A DNA stretch of 6,973 nt from JAKPAM01 sp047605425 (GCA_047605425.1 JASGFT010000224.1:1-6973), one strand, 5' to 3'; numbered from the stretch's first letter, positions 1 to 5,947 are shown. The notes: generated by a model from the letters alone, not told the origin. Numbers and translations: made by a program.

Positions 1-243
1 GTTCGCGGCAGGAACGCCAGCCTTCAGCAACGCATCGACGGACTGCAGCATCAACGTCGTCTTGCCGATCTGCCGCGCCCCCGAGATCAGCACGGCCCGT
101 GGCGCCGGGGGAGAAACGACCCAGGTGTGCAGCTCATGCCAGGCCGCTCGCCGCCACCCCGGCAGATCGGGGATGGCCTCCGCATTCCACCATGGGTTGA
201 ACTGGGACAGGACAGCGATCAGGTCAGCCTGTGCGATTTCCAC
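1..243 (-). CDS. P-loop ATPase, N-terminal part (AAA_14/DUF4143-like), cut by left edge
   Basis: Leftward reading frame, open from 243 to the window edge (81 codons, 3' end missing). The start is taken as GTG at 243-241 because an in-frame TGA lies 18 nt upstream and no ATG intervenes. The protein begins VEIAQADLIAVLSQFNPWW and carries a clear Walker A motif, GARQIGKT, at residues 55-62, directly after a hydrophobic strand (AVLIS). An N-terminal 'FNPWW' segment followed by a Walker A of the form G-x-RQ-x-GKT is typical of the bacterial AAA_14 ATPases that end in a DUF4143/winged-helix region. That assignment rests on the N-terminus only, since Walker B and the C-terminal domain are outside the window. 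Functions in this family are mostly unknown. The gene is separated from the oxidase operon by an AT-rich gap with its own promoter-like signals, so it is probably regulated independently. No convincing Shine-Dalgarno precedes the GTG. Confidence 0.72.
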   Translation of the reverse strand, partial: MEIAQADLIAVLSQFNPWWNAEAIPDLPGWRRAAWHELHTWVVSPPAPRAVLISGARQIGKTTLMLQSVDALLKAGVPAAN

Positions 244-253
244 GTCAAGGGCT

Positions 254-270
254 CTATTTCATGAGAATAG
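254..270. promoter_or_regulatory. Operator-like dyad, site 2 (downstream)
   Basis: CTATT, 7 nt, AATAG: a 5-bp inverted repeat with a 7-nt spacer. The 17-mer CTATTTCATGAGAATAG shares 11 of 17 positions with the stronger dyad at 287-303, including the outer CTA/TAG and the central TCAT. The two sites are 33 bp apart, about three helical turns. This one would overlap the transcription start predicted from the TATACT box. It may be a second binding site for the same regulator; this is inference. Confidence 0.35.
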
Positions 271-274
271 TACA

Positions 275-303
275 AGTATATTTACACTAAATCATAACTT
301 TAG
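275..303 (-). promoter_or_regulatory. Possible sigma70-type promoter for the ATPase gene
   Basis: On the minus strand TATACT (280-275) is close to the -10 consensus and is the best match in this AT-rich gap. At a 17-bp spacing the -35 position (303-298) reads CTAAAG, a poor match to TTGACA, so the promoter would be weak or need an activator. The predicted start is near 268, giving a short leader of about 25 nt before the GTG at 243. The -35 position falls inside the dyad at 284-306, consistent with repression by occlusion. Confidence 0.35.
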
Positions 304-306
304 TGT
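284..306. promoter_or_regulatory. Operator-like dyad, site 1 (8-bp perfect inverted repeat)
   Basis: ACACTAAA (284-291), a 7-nt spacer TCATAAC, then TTTAGTGT (299-306): a perfect 8-bp inverted repeat in the AT-rich gap upstream of the ATPase gene, placed over its likely -35/spacer. It has the size and symmetry of a site for a dimeric DNA-binding protein. A related weaker copy lies at 254-270. The regulator is unknown; autoregulation by a DNA-binding domain in the missing part of the ATPase is only a guess. Confidence 0.5.
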
Positions 307-358
307 GAGCGTTAAAATTAAACGTCGAAAACCCAGGGTTCGTTCATCGGTGCACTAC

Positions 359-376
359 GCCGCCTGAGCAGGCGAC
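359..376 (-). other. Hairpin after the last operon gene, possible weak terminator
   Basis: CGCCTG and CAGGCG are adjacent complementary arms (361-374), extended by one G-U and one G-C pair to 359-376, with an effective loop of about 4 nt. It lies about 16 nt beyond the stop of the TauE/SafE-like gene, where an operon terminator would be expected. No T-tract follows directly. A second tiny stem (AACC-CTG-GGTT, 340-330) followed by two further T's lies a little further on. A true intrinsic terminator is therefore not established. Positions 244-392 otherwise hold no gene that I can see. Confidence 0.3.
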
Positions 377-392
377 CGGCAGGAAGGTGGCC

Positions 393-1252
393 TCAGCGGC
401 ACCAGGCGATCACGCGATGCGCGACGTCGCCCCAGATCACCACGCCTGCCACCACGACCAGCAACAGACCGCTGACGCGGTTGCCCCAGGCTTCGACCGC
501 GCGATCGCCGTCGCGCCCCAGCCGCTGACGCCACCAGACCCACAGCGCGGGGCCGGCCCACAGCGTCACCCCGCTGCCGGCCGCGAACGCTCCCATCGCC
601 ACCGCGCCGCCGAGCGCCGAATCGCCCAATGCGGCGAGCATCAACGCCGAATACAGCAGGCCGCACGGCAGCGCCGCCCACGAGACGCCCAGCGCGAACG
701 GCCACCAGGCCGGCCGCGAGCGAGCGGCCAGCCGTCGCCCAATGAAGCGGTTCAGCGCTTGGCCGACCTGCGGCGGCCGCGCGCGCACCAGCATCACGAT
801 GCCCCAGGCCAGCACGGCCGCATGCAGCATCACCCAGAACGGGCGCACGGCGGGCGTGGCGTCGGCTAGCCAGCCCACCGAGCCGACGACGGTGGCGACC
901 AGCGCGCCGGCGATGCCGTAGCCGATCAGACGTCCGAGGTGCCACAGCGGCATGACCCACGCCGCCGGGCTCGCCTGCGACGACCGCTCGGCGATCGCCC
1001 CGGCCTGGCCGGCGGGAACGATCATCACCGGCTGCGCCAGCACCGGGCCGGGCCCCGGCTCGGCCACCGATCCCGCCCATGCCCCGGCTCGCCCCCGGTC
1101 CGGTCCAGGTTTCCTGCAACCGGCTCGGCGGCTGCGCGCGTCCGCGCGCAGCCGGCGCGGATGCCGGCGCACAAGGGCCCGCACATCACCGCGCAGTGCG
1201 GTCCGGTCGCCAGTCCCATGACCAGCGCGGACAGCCACAACGCGGTCTGCAT
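393..1252 (-). pseudogene. TauE/SafE-family membrane protein, frameshifted as read
   Basis: The start is ATG at 1252-1250, overlapping the hemN stop by one base (TGATG). The first frame gives MQTALWLSALVMGLATGPHC followed by AVMCGPLCAG, with the conserved G-PHC-xx-MCG motif (C20, C24, then C28). It then runs into non-family Arg-rich sequence and stops at 1025. The rest of the family protein (LWHLGRLIGYGIAGALV, later WAALPCGLLYSALMLAALG) lies in the frame offset by -1, open from 1238 (GTG) to the TGA at 393-395. Joining them needs one added base (or two removed) around 1085-1155, in a GC-rich linker with a G5 run and a strong hairpin. The composite would be about 286 residues with several membrane helices. 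Homologues near cbb3 operons are thought to act in metal (copper) handling or oxidase assembly; the function here is inferred. It is either a real broken gene or a one-base sequence error. The coding character of both halves is well preserved, which suggests recent damage or error. Confidence 0.72.
1129..1154. repeat. Perfect 12-bp inverted repeat, very strong GC hairpin inside the SafE gene
   Basis: CGGCTGCGCGCG (1129-1140), two bases, then CGCGCGCAGCCG (1143-1154). The arms are perfectly complementary, so the transcript would form a very stable stem with a minimal loop. It lies between the HCxxMC-encoding segment and the point where the reading frame changes. Such alternating GC stems cause polymerase stalling and base-calling compression, so it is relevant to whether the frameshift is real. 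Confidence 0.9.
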
Positions 1253-2709
1253 CAGAGGATCCGCGAGAAGCGGCTCAGGTCGCCGCTGCGGCGAAGATAG
1301 GCGTCGAACACCATCGCGATCGCGCGCACGACGTACCAGCCGGCATCGGTGACGACGATCGCGTCGTCGTCGATCCGCGCCAGGCCCTGCTCGGCGAACG
1401 GCGCCAGGTCGCGCAATTCGTCGGCGAAGTACGCATCGAAATCGATCCGGTGCTCGCGCGCCATCGCCGCGCGATCGACGCGCCCCTGGCACATCAGCGC
1501 CATGATGAGGTCGCGGCGCAGCCGGTCGTCGTCGGTCAGCGTCCAGCCGCGCACGACCGGCAGCCGGCCTTCGTCGATCATCCGGTAGTACTCGTCGAGC
1601 CCGCGCGCGTTCTGGCTGAACGTATCGCCGATCTTGCTGATGCCCGACACGCCGATCGCGATCAGGTCGCAATCGGCCTGCGTGCTGTAGCCCTGGAAAT
1701 TGCGATGCAGGCTGCGCTCGCGCCGCGCGACGGACAGGCCGTCGTCAGGCAGCGCGAAGTGATCCATGCCGATATAGACGTAGCCGGCGTCGGTCAGCGA
1801 TTCGATCGTGCGCCGGTGCATCGTCATCCGCGCCTGCGGCGACGGCAGGTCGGCCGCGTCGATGCGCCGCTGCGGCTTGAAGCGCGTCGGCAGGTGCGCG
1901 TACGCATAGACGGCGACGCGGTCGGGGCGCAGCGCGATCACCGAGTCGATCGTGCGCGCGAACGATGCCTCGGTCTGCATCGGCAGGCCATGGATCAGGT
2001 CGACGTTGATCGAGCGGAACCCCAGCTCGCGCGCGCTGCGCACGAGCGCGAACACCTGCTCGGCCGACTGGATCCGGTGGACCGCTTTCTGGACGAGCGG
2101 ATCGAAGTCCTGCACGCCGAAGCTCAGGCGGTTGAACCCAAGTTCCGCGAGCAATGCCAGGCGCCCCGCGTCGACGGTGCGCGGATCGACCTCGATCGAC
2201 ATCTCGGCATCGGGCCGCAGCGCGAAACGGCTGCGCAGCAATCCCAGCAGGCCGCGCAGATCGTCATCGTCGAGGTAGGTCGGCGTGCCACCGCCCAGGT
2301 GCAGTTGGCCGACCGGCGCGCCCGGACCGAGCTCGGCGACCAGCAGGTCGACCTCGCGCTCGAAAAAGGACAGGTATTCGGTCGCCTTGCCGTACTGCTT
2401 CGTCACGACCTTGTTGCACGCGCAGTAATAGCAGACCGACTGGCAGAACGGCACGTGCACGTACAGCGACAGCGGCGCGCCGGCCCGCCGCGGGTCGTCG
2501 CGCCGCGCGCGCAGTGCCCGGCGCAGCGCCGACGCATCGATGCGGTCGTCGAAGCGATCGGCGGTCGGATACGACGTATAGCGCGGCCCGCTCGTCGGCG
2601 TCAGCGGGATCGCCGTCCGCTCGGACGGACAGGCCCGCGCGCCGGCCGGCCCGCCGGTCTCGGAGCCGGTCTCGGACACGGGGACGATCGGCACGACGAT
2701 GGAGGTCAT
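1252..2709 (-). CDS. hemN: Oxygen-independent coproporphyrinogen III dehydrogenase (HemN)
   Basis: Radical-SAM enzyme (485 aa) that decarboxylates coproporphyrinogen III to protoporphyrinogen IX without O2, in the cytoplasm. It allows heme synthesis under the microoxic or anoxic conditions in which cbb3 oxidase is made. Visible signatures are YVHVPFCQSVCYYCACNKVV with the cluster cysteines C89, C93, C96 plus C98, GGGTPTYL (139-146, SAM binding), the HRNFQGYST segment characteristic of HemN rather than HemW, GMDHFALPDD, and GISKIGDTFSQN. The length is slightly above the roughly 455-460 aa typical of the family because of a low-complexity N-terminal extension that contains a SETG tandem duplication. 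The ATG at 2709 is chosen because it overlaps the upstream stop as ATGA. No good Shine-Dalgarno is present, so translational coupling is likely. The family start of conserved sequence (GPRYTSYPTADRF, residue 41 on) fits. The stop overlaps the next gene by one base. Confidence 0.95.
   Translation of the reverse strand: MTSIVVPIVPVSETGSETGGPAGARACPSERTAIPLTPTSGPRYTSYPTADRFDDRIDASALRRALRARRDDPRRAGAPLSLYVHVPFCQSVCYYCACNKVVTKQYGKATEYLSFFEREVDLLVAELGPGAPVGQLHLGGGTPTYLDDDDLRGLLGLLRSRFALRPDAEMSIEVDPRTVDAGRLALLAELGFNRLSFGVQDFDPLVQKAVHRIQSAEQVFALVRSARELGFRSINVDLIHGLPMQTEASFARTIDSVIALRPDRVAVYAYAHLPTRFKPQRRIDAADLPSPQARMTMHRRTIESLTDAGYVYIGMDHFALPDDGLSVARRERSLHRNFQGYSTQADCDLIAIGVSGISKIGDTFSQNARGLDEYYRMIDEGRLPVVRGWTLTDDDRLRRDLIMALMCQGRVDRAAMAREHRIDFDAYFADELRDLAPFAEQGLARIDDDAIVVTDAGWYVVRAIAMVFDAYLRRSGDLSRFSRIL
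2653..2676. repeat. Perfect 12-bp tandem duplication in the hemN 5' region
   Basis: GCCGGTCTCGGA occurs twice head to tail (2653-2664 and 2665-2676). It is in frame and encodes Ser-Glu-Thr-Gly twice at residues 12-19 of HemN, in the poorly conserved N-terminal extension before the catalytic domain. The unit length is a multiple of three, so copy-number change would leave the protein in frame. Confidence 0.9.
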
Positions 2710-3017
2710 GGCTTGGTATCGAAGTAGTCGTCCTGCATCGCATCGAGCGGCGGCGTCTCGCGCGTCCGCTCCGGCAGCGGCTTGGCCAGCCCGCGCGCGT
2801 CGGCGGGCACGGCCAGCAGCACGGCCAGCGCGCAGGCGCCCATGCCGACCAGCCAGAACGCGAAGAACGCGATCGTATAGATGCCCATCCTCGACAGTTC
2901 CAGCGTCTCGACGGCCCAGTGCACGTCGTTCGGATCGACCATCGAGAACACCAGGACCTCCATCGCGCAGCCCAGCAGGAACGCGGGCCACAGCACGCTC
3001 ATCAGCCAGCGACTCAT
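2706..3017 (-). CDS. Unnamed small two-helix membrane protein of the cbb3 operon
   Basis: 103 aa, not assigned to a named family from sequence alone. It has two hydrophobic segments, about residues 5-27 (LMSVLWPAFLLGCAMEVLVF) and 46-70 (IYTIAFFAFWLVGMGACALA), separated by a short polar loop (VDPNDVHWAVETLELSR). A hydrophilic, charged C-terminus ends DDYFDTKP. A Shine-Dalgarno-like AAGGTG (3031-3026) lies 8 nt before the ATG. The start is 2 nt after the FixH-like stop, and its own stop overlaps the hemN start (ATGA). From general knowledge, small proteins of this kind recur between fixH and hemN in betaproteobacterial cbb3 clusters. A role in oxidase assembly or stability is plausible from context only. 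Codon use and tight packing make it a real gene. Confidence 0.8.
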   Translation of the reverse strand: MSRWLMSVLWPAFLLGCAMEVLVFSMVDPNDVHWAVETLELSRMGIYTIAFFAFWLVGMGACALAVLLAVPADARGLAKPLPERTRETPPLDAMQDDYFDTKP

Positions 3018-3019
3018 GA

Positions 3020-3298
3020 TCAGCGCACCTTGGCCGGCACGTCATGGCCCGGCGTGACCGCGTGGTTGCGTCCGACCAGCGCCGGCAGCGTCGATTTGTC
3101 GCCGGCGCCGGACACCGCGGCGCCGCCGCGCTGGTAGTCGGTCGCCATCACCGGGTCGGGCACGCGGATCGCGATCCACAGGATCGCGAAGCCGCCGATC
3201 ACGGCGGCCAGCGGCGCGCCGACCACCAGCCACATGATCGGCTCGCGCCACCAGCGTCCGCCCTGCTCGTCGTTCGTCGATCGTGTTGTGTGAGCCAT
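3020..3298 (-). CDS. ccoH: FixH/CcoH-like cbb3 oxidase assembly protein, short form
   Basis: 92 aa with one membrane helix (about residues 21-45, IMWLVVGAPLAAVIGGFAIL) following GRWWREP. After the helix comes IRVPDPVMATDYQRGG, which resembles the conserved FixH/CcoH segment (...D.V..DYY..G). CcoH is a membrane protein needed for stable cbb3 assembly and is found with the oxidase. Position directly after ccoG supports the call. It is much shorter than the roughly 150-170 aa of many CcoH/FixH proteins: the beta-rich periplasmic C-terminal domain is missing and replaced by a short polar tail. No frame change or remnant of that domain is evident downstream, where the next gene begins 2 nt on, so the short form looks native rather than truncated. 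The start is ATG at 3298, preceded by AGGAGG. The symbol is assigned by context and motif, not certainty. Confidence 0.75.
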   Translation of the reverse strand: MAHTTRSTNDEQGGRWWREPIMWLVVGAPLAAVIGGFAILWIAIRVPDPVMATDYQRGGAAVSGAGDKSTLPALVGRNHAVTPGHDVPAKVR

Positions 3299-3308
3299 GG
3301 TCTGTCCG

Positions 3309-3314
3309 CCTCCT
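3309..3314 (-). promoter_or_regulatory. Strong ribosome binding site of the FixH-like gene
   Basis: AGGAGG on the minus strand, 10 nt before the ATG at 3298, in the 21-nt gap after ccoG. It is a perfect Shine-Dalgarno core and the strongest in the cluster, so this gene is translated independently of ccoG. Confidence 0.75.
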
Positions 3315-3319
3315 GTTGA

Positions 3320-4816
3320 TCAACGCGGGACGATGAACGTCGCCAGCTCGGACACCCGGGCGGTGCCATTGTCCGCCGACACGTCGAAATGCACCTCGTG
3401 CGAGCCCGCCGGCGCGCTTTCGGGCGGAATCTGCAGGCGCACGGCGACCCAGCGCGACTCGGCCGGGCCGACCTCGGCCTCGTTGCCGGCCACGACCTGC
3501 AGCCCTTCGAGGCCGCGCGCCTCGATCCGGTAGCGCTGCGTCTGCTCGGTCGCGTTCATGATCTGCAGCCGGTAGACGTTCTCGATCCGCCCCTCGTCGA
3601 CGACGCGCGCGAGCGACGCGCGATCGCGCACCGCGTCGACCTTCAGCGGCGCGCGCGTGACCAGGCTGGCCATCAGGCCGACCGTCAGCGCCGTCAGCAG
3701 GCCGGCGTAGATCAGCACGCGCGGGCGCAGCAGGTGCGAGCGCAGCTTCGCGCGCCCGACCGCGGGGGCCGATGGGTCGACGACGCCGCGGCGCACTTCG
3801 CGCACGCCGTCCATCGCCCGCTGCGTGTCGTAGCGGATCAGGCCCGGCGCGTATCCCATCTTGTCCATCACCGAGTCGCAGGCGTCGGCGCACAGGCCGC
3901 AACCGATGCACTCGTATTGCAAGCCGTCGCGGATGTCGATGCCGGTCGGGCAGACCTGCACGCACAGCTTGCAATCGATGCAATCGCCGAGGCCCTTCGC
4001 CGCCAGGTCGACGTTCTTGGAGCGTGGACCGCGTTTCTCGCCGCGTTGCGCGTCATAAGCGACGATCATCGTGTCCTGATCGAACATCGCGCTCTGGAAG
4101 CGCGCGTACGGGCACATGTACTTGCAGACCTGCTCGCGCATGAACCCGGCGTTGCCGTAGGTGGCGAACGCGTAGAAGAACACCCAGAACACTTCCCACG
4201 AGCCCATCCGGGTCTGCAGGAACGCCAGCCCCAGCTCGCGGATCGGCGTGAAATAGCCGACGAACGTGAAGCCCGTCCACATCGCGATGCCGATCCACAC
4301 GATGTGCTTGAAGCTCTTGAGCACGAGCTTCTCGGCATTCATGCTGGTGTTGTCCAGCCGCATCCGCGCGCTTCGATTACCCTCGATGCGCTGCTCGACC
4401 CACATGAAGATCTCGGTATAGACGGTCTGCGGGCACGAATAGCCGCACCACAGGCGCCCGGCGATCGCGGTGAACAGGAACAGCGACAGCGCGCTGATGA
4501 CCAGCAGGCCCGACAGGTAGATCAGATCCTGCGGGTAGAGCACCCAGCCGAACAGATAGAAGCGGCGGGCGGCCAGGTCGAACAGCACGGCCTGCCGATC
4601 CCCCCACTTCAGCCAGGGCAGCCCGTAGAAGACGAGCTGCGTCAGGAAGACCAGCGCCCAGCGCCAGCGGGCGAAGTAGCCGCTGATCGTGCGCGCGTAG
4701 ATCTTGCGCGACGCCTCGTACAGGCGAACGGTCTTCGGCTCGCCCTGCGCGCCGGCGCCCGCGCCGTCACCGGCGACGGGCTTGATCGGAATCGTCTTGT
4801 TCTTCGGGGCATCCAT
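3320..4816 (-). CDS. ccoG: Cytochrome c oxidase accessory protein CcoG (FixG/RdxA), polyferredoxin
   Basis: Membrane-bound iron-sulfur protein (498 aa) that supports cbb3 maturation; the family is reported to act in copper reduction for the oxidase. Domains in order: polar N-terminus; membrane helices near residues 53-71, 97-119, 171-189 and 207-222; WCGYSCPQTVYTE (C124, C128); CKYMCPYARF (C231, C235); two 4Fe-4S motifs, CIDCKLCVQVCP (C279, C282, C285, C289) and CIGCGLCADAC (C303, C306, C309, C313); another helix near 367-386; and a C-terminal immunoglobulin-like FixG domain (about 392-498). The length is normal for the family. The ATG at 4816 is preferred over an in-frame TTG at 4822 because AGCAGG (4829-4824) lies 7 nt before the ATG but only 1 nt before the TTG. 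It is separated from ccoP by 49 nt containing a hairpin. Confidence 0.96.
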   Translation of the reverse strand: MDAPKNKTIPIKPVAGDGAGAGAQGEPKTVRLYEASRKIYARTISGYFARWRWALVFLTQLVFYGLPWLKWGDRQAVLFDLAARRFYLFGWVLYPQDLIYLSGLLVISALSLFLFTAIAGRLWCGYSCPQTVYTEIFMWVEQRIEGNRSARMRLDNTSMNAEKLVLKSFKHIVWIGIAMWTGFTFVGYFTPIRELGLAFLQTRMGSWEVFWVFFYAFATYGNAGFMREQVCKYMCPYARFQSAMFDQDTMIVAYDAQRGEKRGPRSKNVDLAAKGLGDCIDCKLCVQVCPTGIDIRDGLQYECIGCGLCADACDSVMDKMGYAPGLIRYDTQRAMDGVREVRRGVVDPSAPAVGRAKLRSHLLRPRVLIYAGLLTALTVGLMASLVTRAPLKVDAVRDRASLARVVDEGRIENVYRLQIMNATEQTQRYRIEARGLEGLQVVAGNEAEVGPAESRWVAVRLQIPPESAPAGSHEVHFDVSADNGTARVSELATFIVPR

Positions 4817-4843
4817 GGCCAAGCCTGCTAGGCGACGAGGGGC

Positions 4844-4863
4844 GATCGGCGCACACCCCGATC
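4844..4863 (-). other. Intercistronic hairpin between ccoP and ccoG
   Basis: GATCGG and CCGATC (6-bp perfect arms, 8-nt loop) begin 2 nt after the ccoP stop in the 49-nt gap before ccoG. There is no T-tract, so it is unlikely to be a full terminator. Its position between the structural genes and the assembly genes suits an mRNA 3'-end stabiliser or partial attenuator, which would favour structural subunits over CcoG. That role is inference. Confidence 0.4.
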
Positions 4864-4865
4864 AA

Positions 4866-5786
4866 TCAATGGCTGGCGACCACCGACGGATTCGACAGTC
4901 CCCACACATAAGCGGACAGCACGTGGATCTGCGCGGTGGTCAGGCGACCTTCCTGCGCGGGCATCTCGTTGCTCTTGCCGTTGGTGATCATCGAAACGAT
5001 CTGGTTCGCGCCATAACCGTGCAGCCAGATCTTGTCGGTCAGGTTCGGCGCGCCGAGCAGCGGATTGCCCTCGCCCTTGGACCCGTGGCACGCCGCGCAG
5101 GTCGCGAACTTCTCGCGCCCGAGCTGCGCGCGCAGCGAATCGTGCGGGCTGCCGGACAGGCTCAGCACGTACTGCGCGACGTTGGCGACGTCATCGGTCG
5201 AACCGACCGCCGCGGCCATCGGCGGCATCACGCCGACGCGGCCCTTGGTGATCGACTCGACGATCTTCTCGGGCGAGCCGCCGTGCAGCCAGTCCTTGTC
5301 CGTCAGGTTCGGAAAGCCCTTGCCGCCGCGCGCGTCCGAGCCGTGGCACTGCGCGCAGTTGTTCATGAACAGGCGCTCGCCGATACCCATCGCCGCCGTG
5401 TCCCGCGCGAGCTTGTCGATCGGCGTGGACGCGTACTGCGCGTAGACGGTGTTCAGCCGCTCGTTGGCCGCCGCGACCTCGGCCTCGTACTGGCCCCGCG
5501 ACGACCACCCGAGCTGACCGGCGAACGTCCCCAGACCCGGATACAGGATCAGGTACAGGATCCCGAAGATCACCGTGATGATGAACAGGCCGACCCACCA
5601 CATCGGCATCGGGTTGTTGGCCTCGCGCAGGTCGCCGTCCCAGATGTGACCGGTCGTGTTGTCCTCGCCGTGGCTCTGGACCGGCTTGCGGCTGGTCACC
5701 CACAGCAGCACCGCGCAGCCGGCGATCCCGGCCAGCGTGATCACCGCCACATAGAGCGACCAGAAGGAGCTGGTGAAATCGCTCAT
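4866..5786 (-). CDS. ccoP: cbb3-type cytochrome c oxidase subunit III (CcoP), di-heme cytochrome c
   Basis: Electron-entry subunit (306 aa) of the cbb3 oxidase, anchored in the inner membrane with two cytochrome c domains in the periplasm. Helices are seen at about residues 9-30 and 62-82 (PMWWVGLFIITVIFGILYLI), with NNPMPMWW just before the second as in the family. Heme sites are CAQCH (144-148) and CAACH (230-234). Likely sixth ligands are Met in VMPPM (187/190) and NEMPA (275). Each heme domain repeats an NLTDK.WLHG block (160-169 and 248-257), showing internal duplication. The ATG at 5786 overlaps the ccoQ stop (ATGA), and a GAGGAG Shine-Dalgarno (5800-5795) lies 8 nt before it, inside ccoQ. 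Length and layout are normal. Confidence 0.97.
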   Translation of the reverse strand: MSDFTSSFWSLYVAVITLAGIAGCAVLLWVTSRKPVQSHGEDNTTGHIWDGDLREANNPMPMWWVGLFIITVIFGILYLILYPGLGTFAGQLGWSSRGQYEAEVAAANERLNTVYAQYASTPIDKLARDTAAMGIGERLFMNNCAQCHGSDARGGKGFPNLTDKDWLHGGSPEKIVESITKGRVGVMPPMAAAVGSTDDVANVAQYVLSLSGSPHDSLRAQLGREKFATCAACHGSKGEGNPLLGAPNLTDKIWLHGYGANQIVSMITNGKSNEMPAQEGRLTTAQIHVLSAYVWGLSNPSVVASH

Positions 5787-5947
5787 GACCGGCGCTCCTC
5801 GATCCGTGCCTGCTCGGGCTCGAAAACGAGCTTCGCATCCTCATCGAAGCGGCGCGCGTTGCGGGGCGCGAACGCCCAGATCAGCACGCCGATGAACGCC
5901 AGGAGGCTGGCCACCGTGGTGGCCACGCGCAGCGTCGTGATATCCAT
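5783..5947 (-). CDS. ccoQ: cbb3-type cytochrome c oxidase subunit IV (CcoQ/FixQ)
   Basis: 54-aa single-helix protein, MDITTLRVATTVASLLAFIG at the start, helix about residues 8-27, then a charged cytoplasmic tail (FAPRNARRFDEDAKLVFEPE). CcoQ stabilises the complex and is not catalytic. The size, the sequence after the helix (WAFAPRNARRFDEDAKL) and the position between ccoO and ccoP identify it. The start is ATG at 5947, 19 nt after the ccoO stop, with GGAAAG just upstream. The reading frame extends further upstream but that part only shadows ccoO. Its stop overlaps the ccoP start. Confidence 0.92.
   Translation of the reverse strand: MDITTLRVATTVASLLAFIGVLIWAFAPRNARRFDEDAKLVFEPEQARIEERRS
5795..5800 (-). 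promoter_or_regulatory. Ribosome binding site of ccoP inside ccoQ
   Basis: GAGGAG on the minus strand, 8 nt before the ccoP ATG at 5786 and within the last codons of ccoQ. It supports that start and coupled ccoQ/ccoP translation. Confidence 0.65.

Noticed and set aside
62..367. Plus-strand open frame over the ATPase start and AT-rich gap
   Set aside because: Opposite the Walker A-encoding frame; its tail runs through the non-coding AT-rich gap, and the product has no recognisable features.
355..1119. Minus-strand open frame in the third frame under the SafE-like gene
   Set aside because: Arg/Gly-rich product with no membrane helices, while the alternative frame gives clear TauE/SafE helices and the PCGLLYSALMLA motif.
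1450..2727. Long plus-strand open frame (425 codons) opposite hemN
   Set aside because: It mirrors the hemN codons; the product is Arg/Ala/His/Gln-rich without domain character. High GC third positions suppress antisense stops.
3315..3324. GTTGATCAAC palindrome at the ccoG stop as a possible FNR/anaerobox site
   Set aside because: The FNR consensus needs TTGAT and ATCAA separated by four bases; here the halves are fused, and it lies at an internal operon junction with no promoter-like elements.
4781..4794. TTGAT-N4-ATCGT in the 5' part of ccoG as an FNR site
   Set aside because: The second half-site deviates in two bases, and the stretch encodes the ccoG N-terminus. No promoter role is evident.
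3389..4831. Plus-strand open frame (480 codons) opposite ccoG
   Set aside because: Antisense shadow of ccoG with its iron-sulfur motifs on the minus strand; no family-like sequence.
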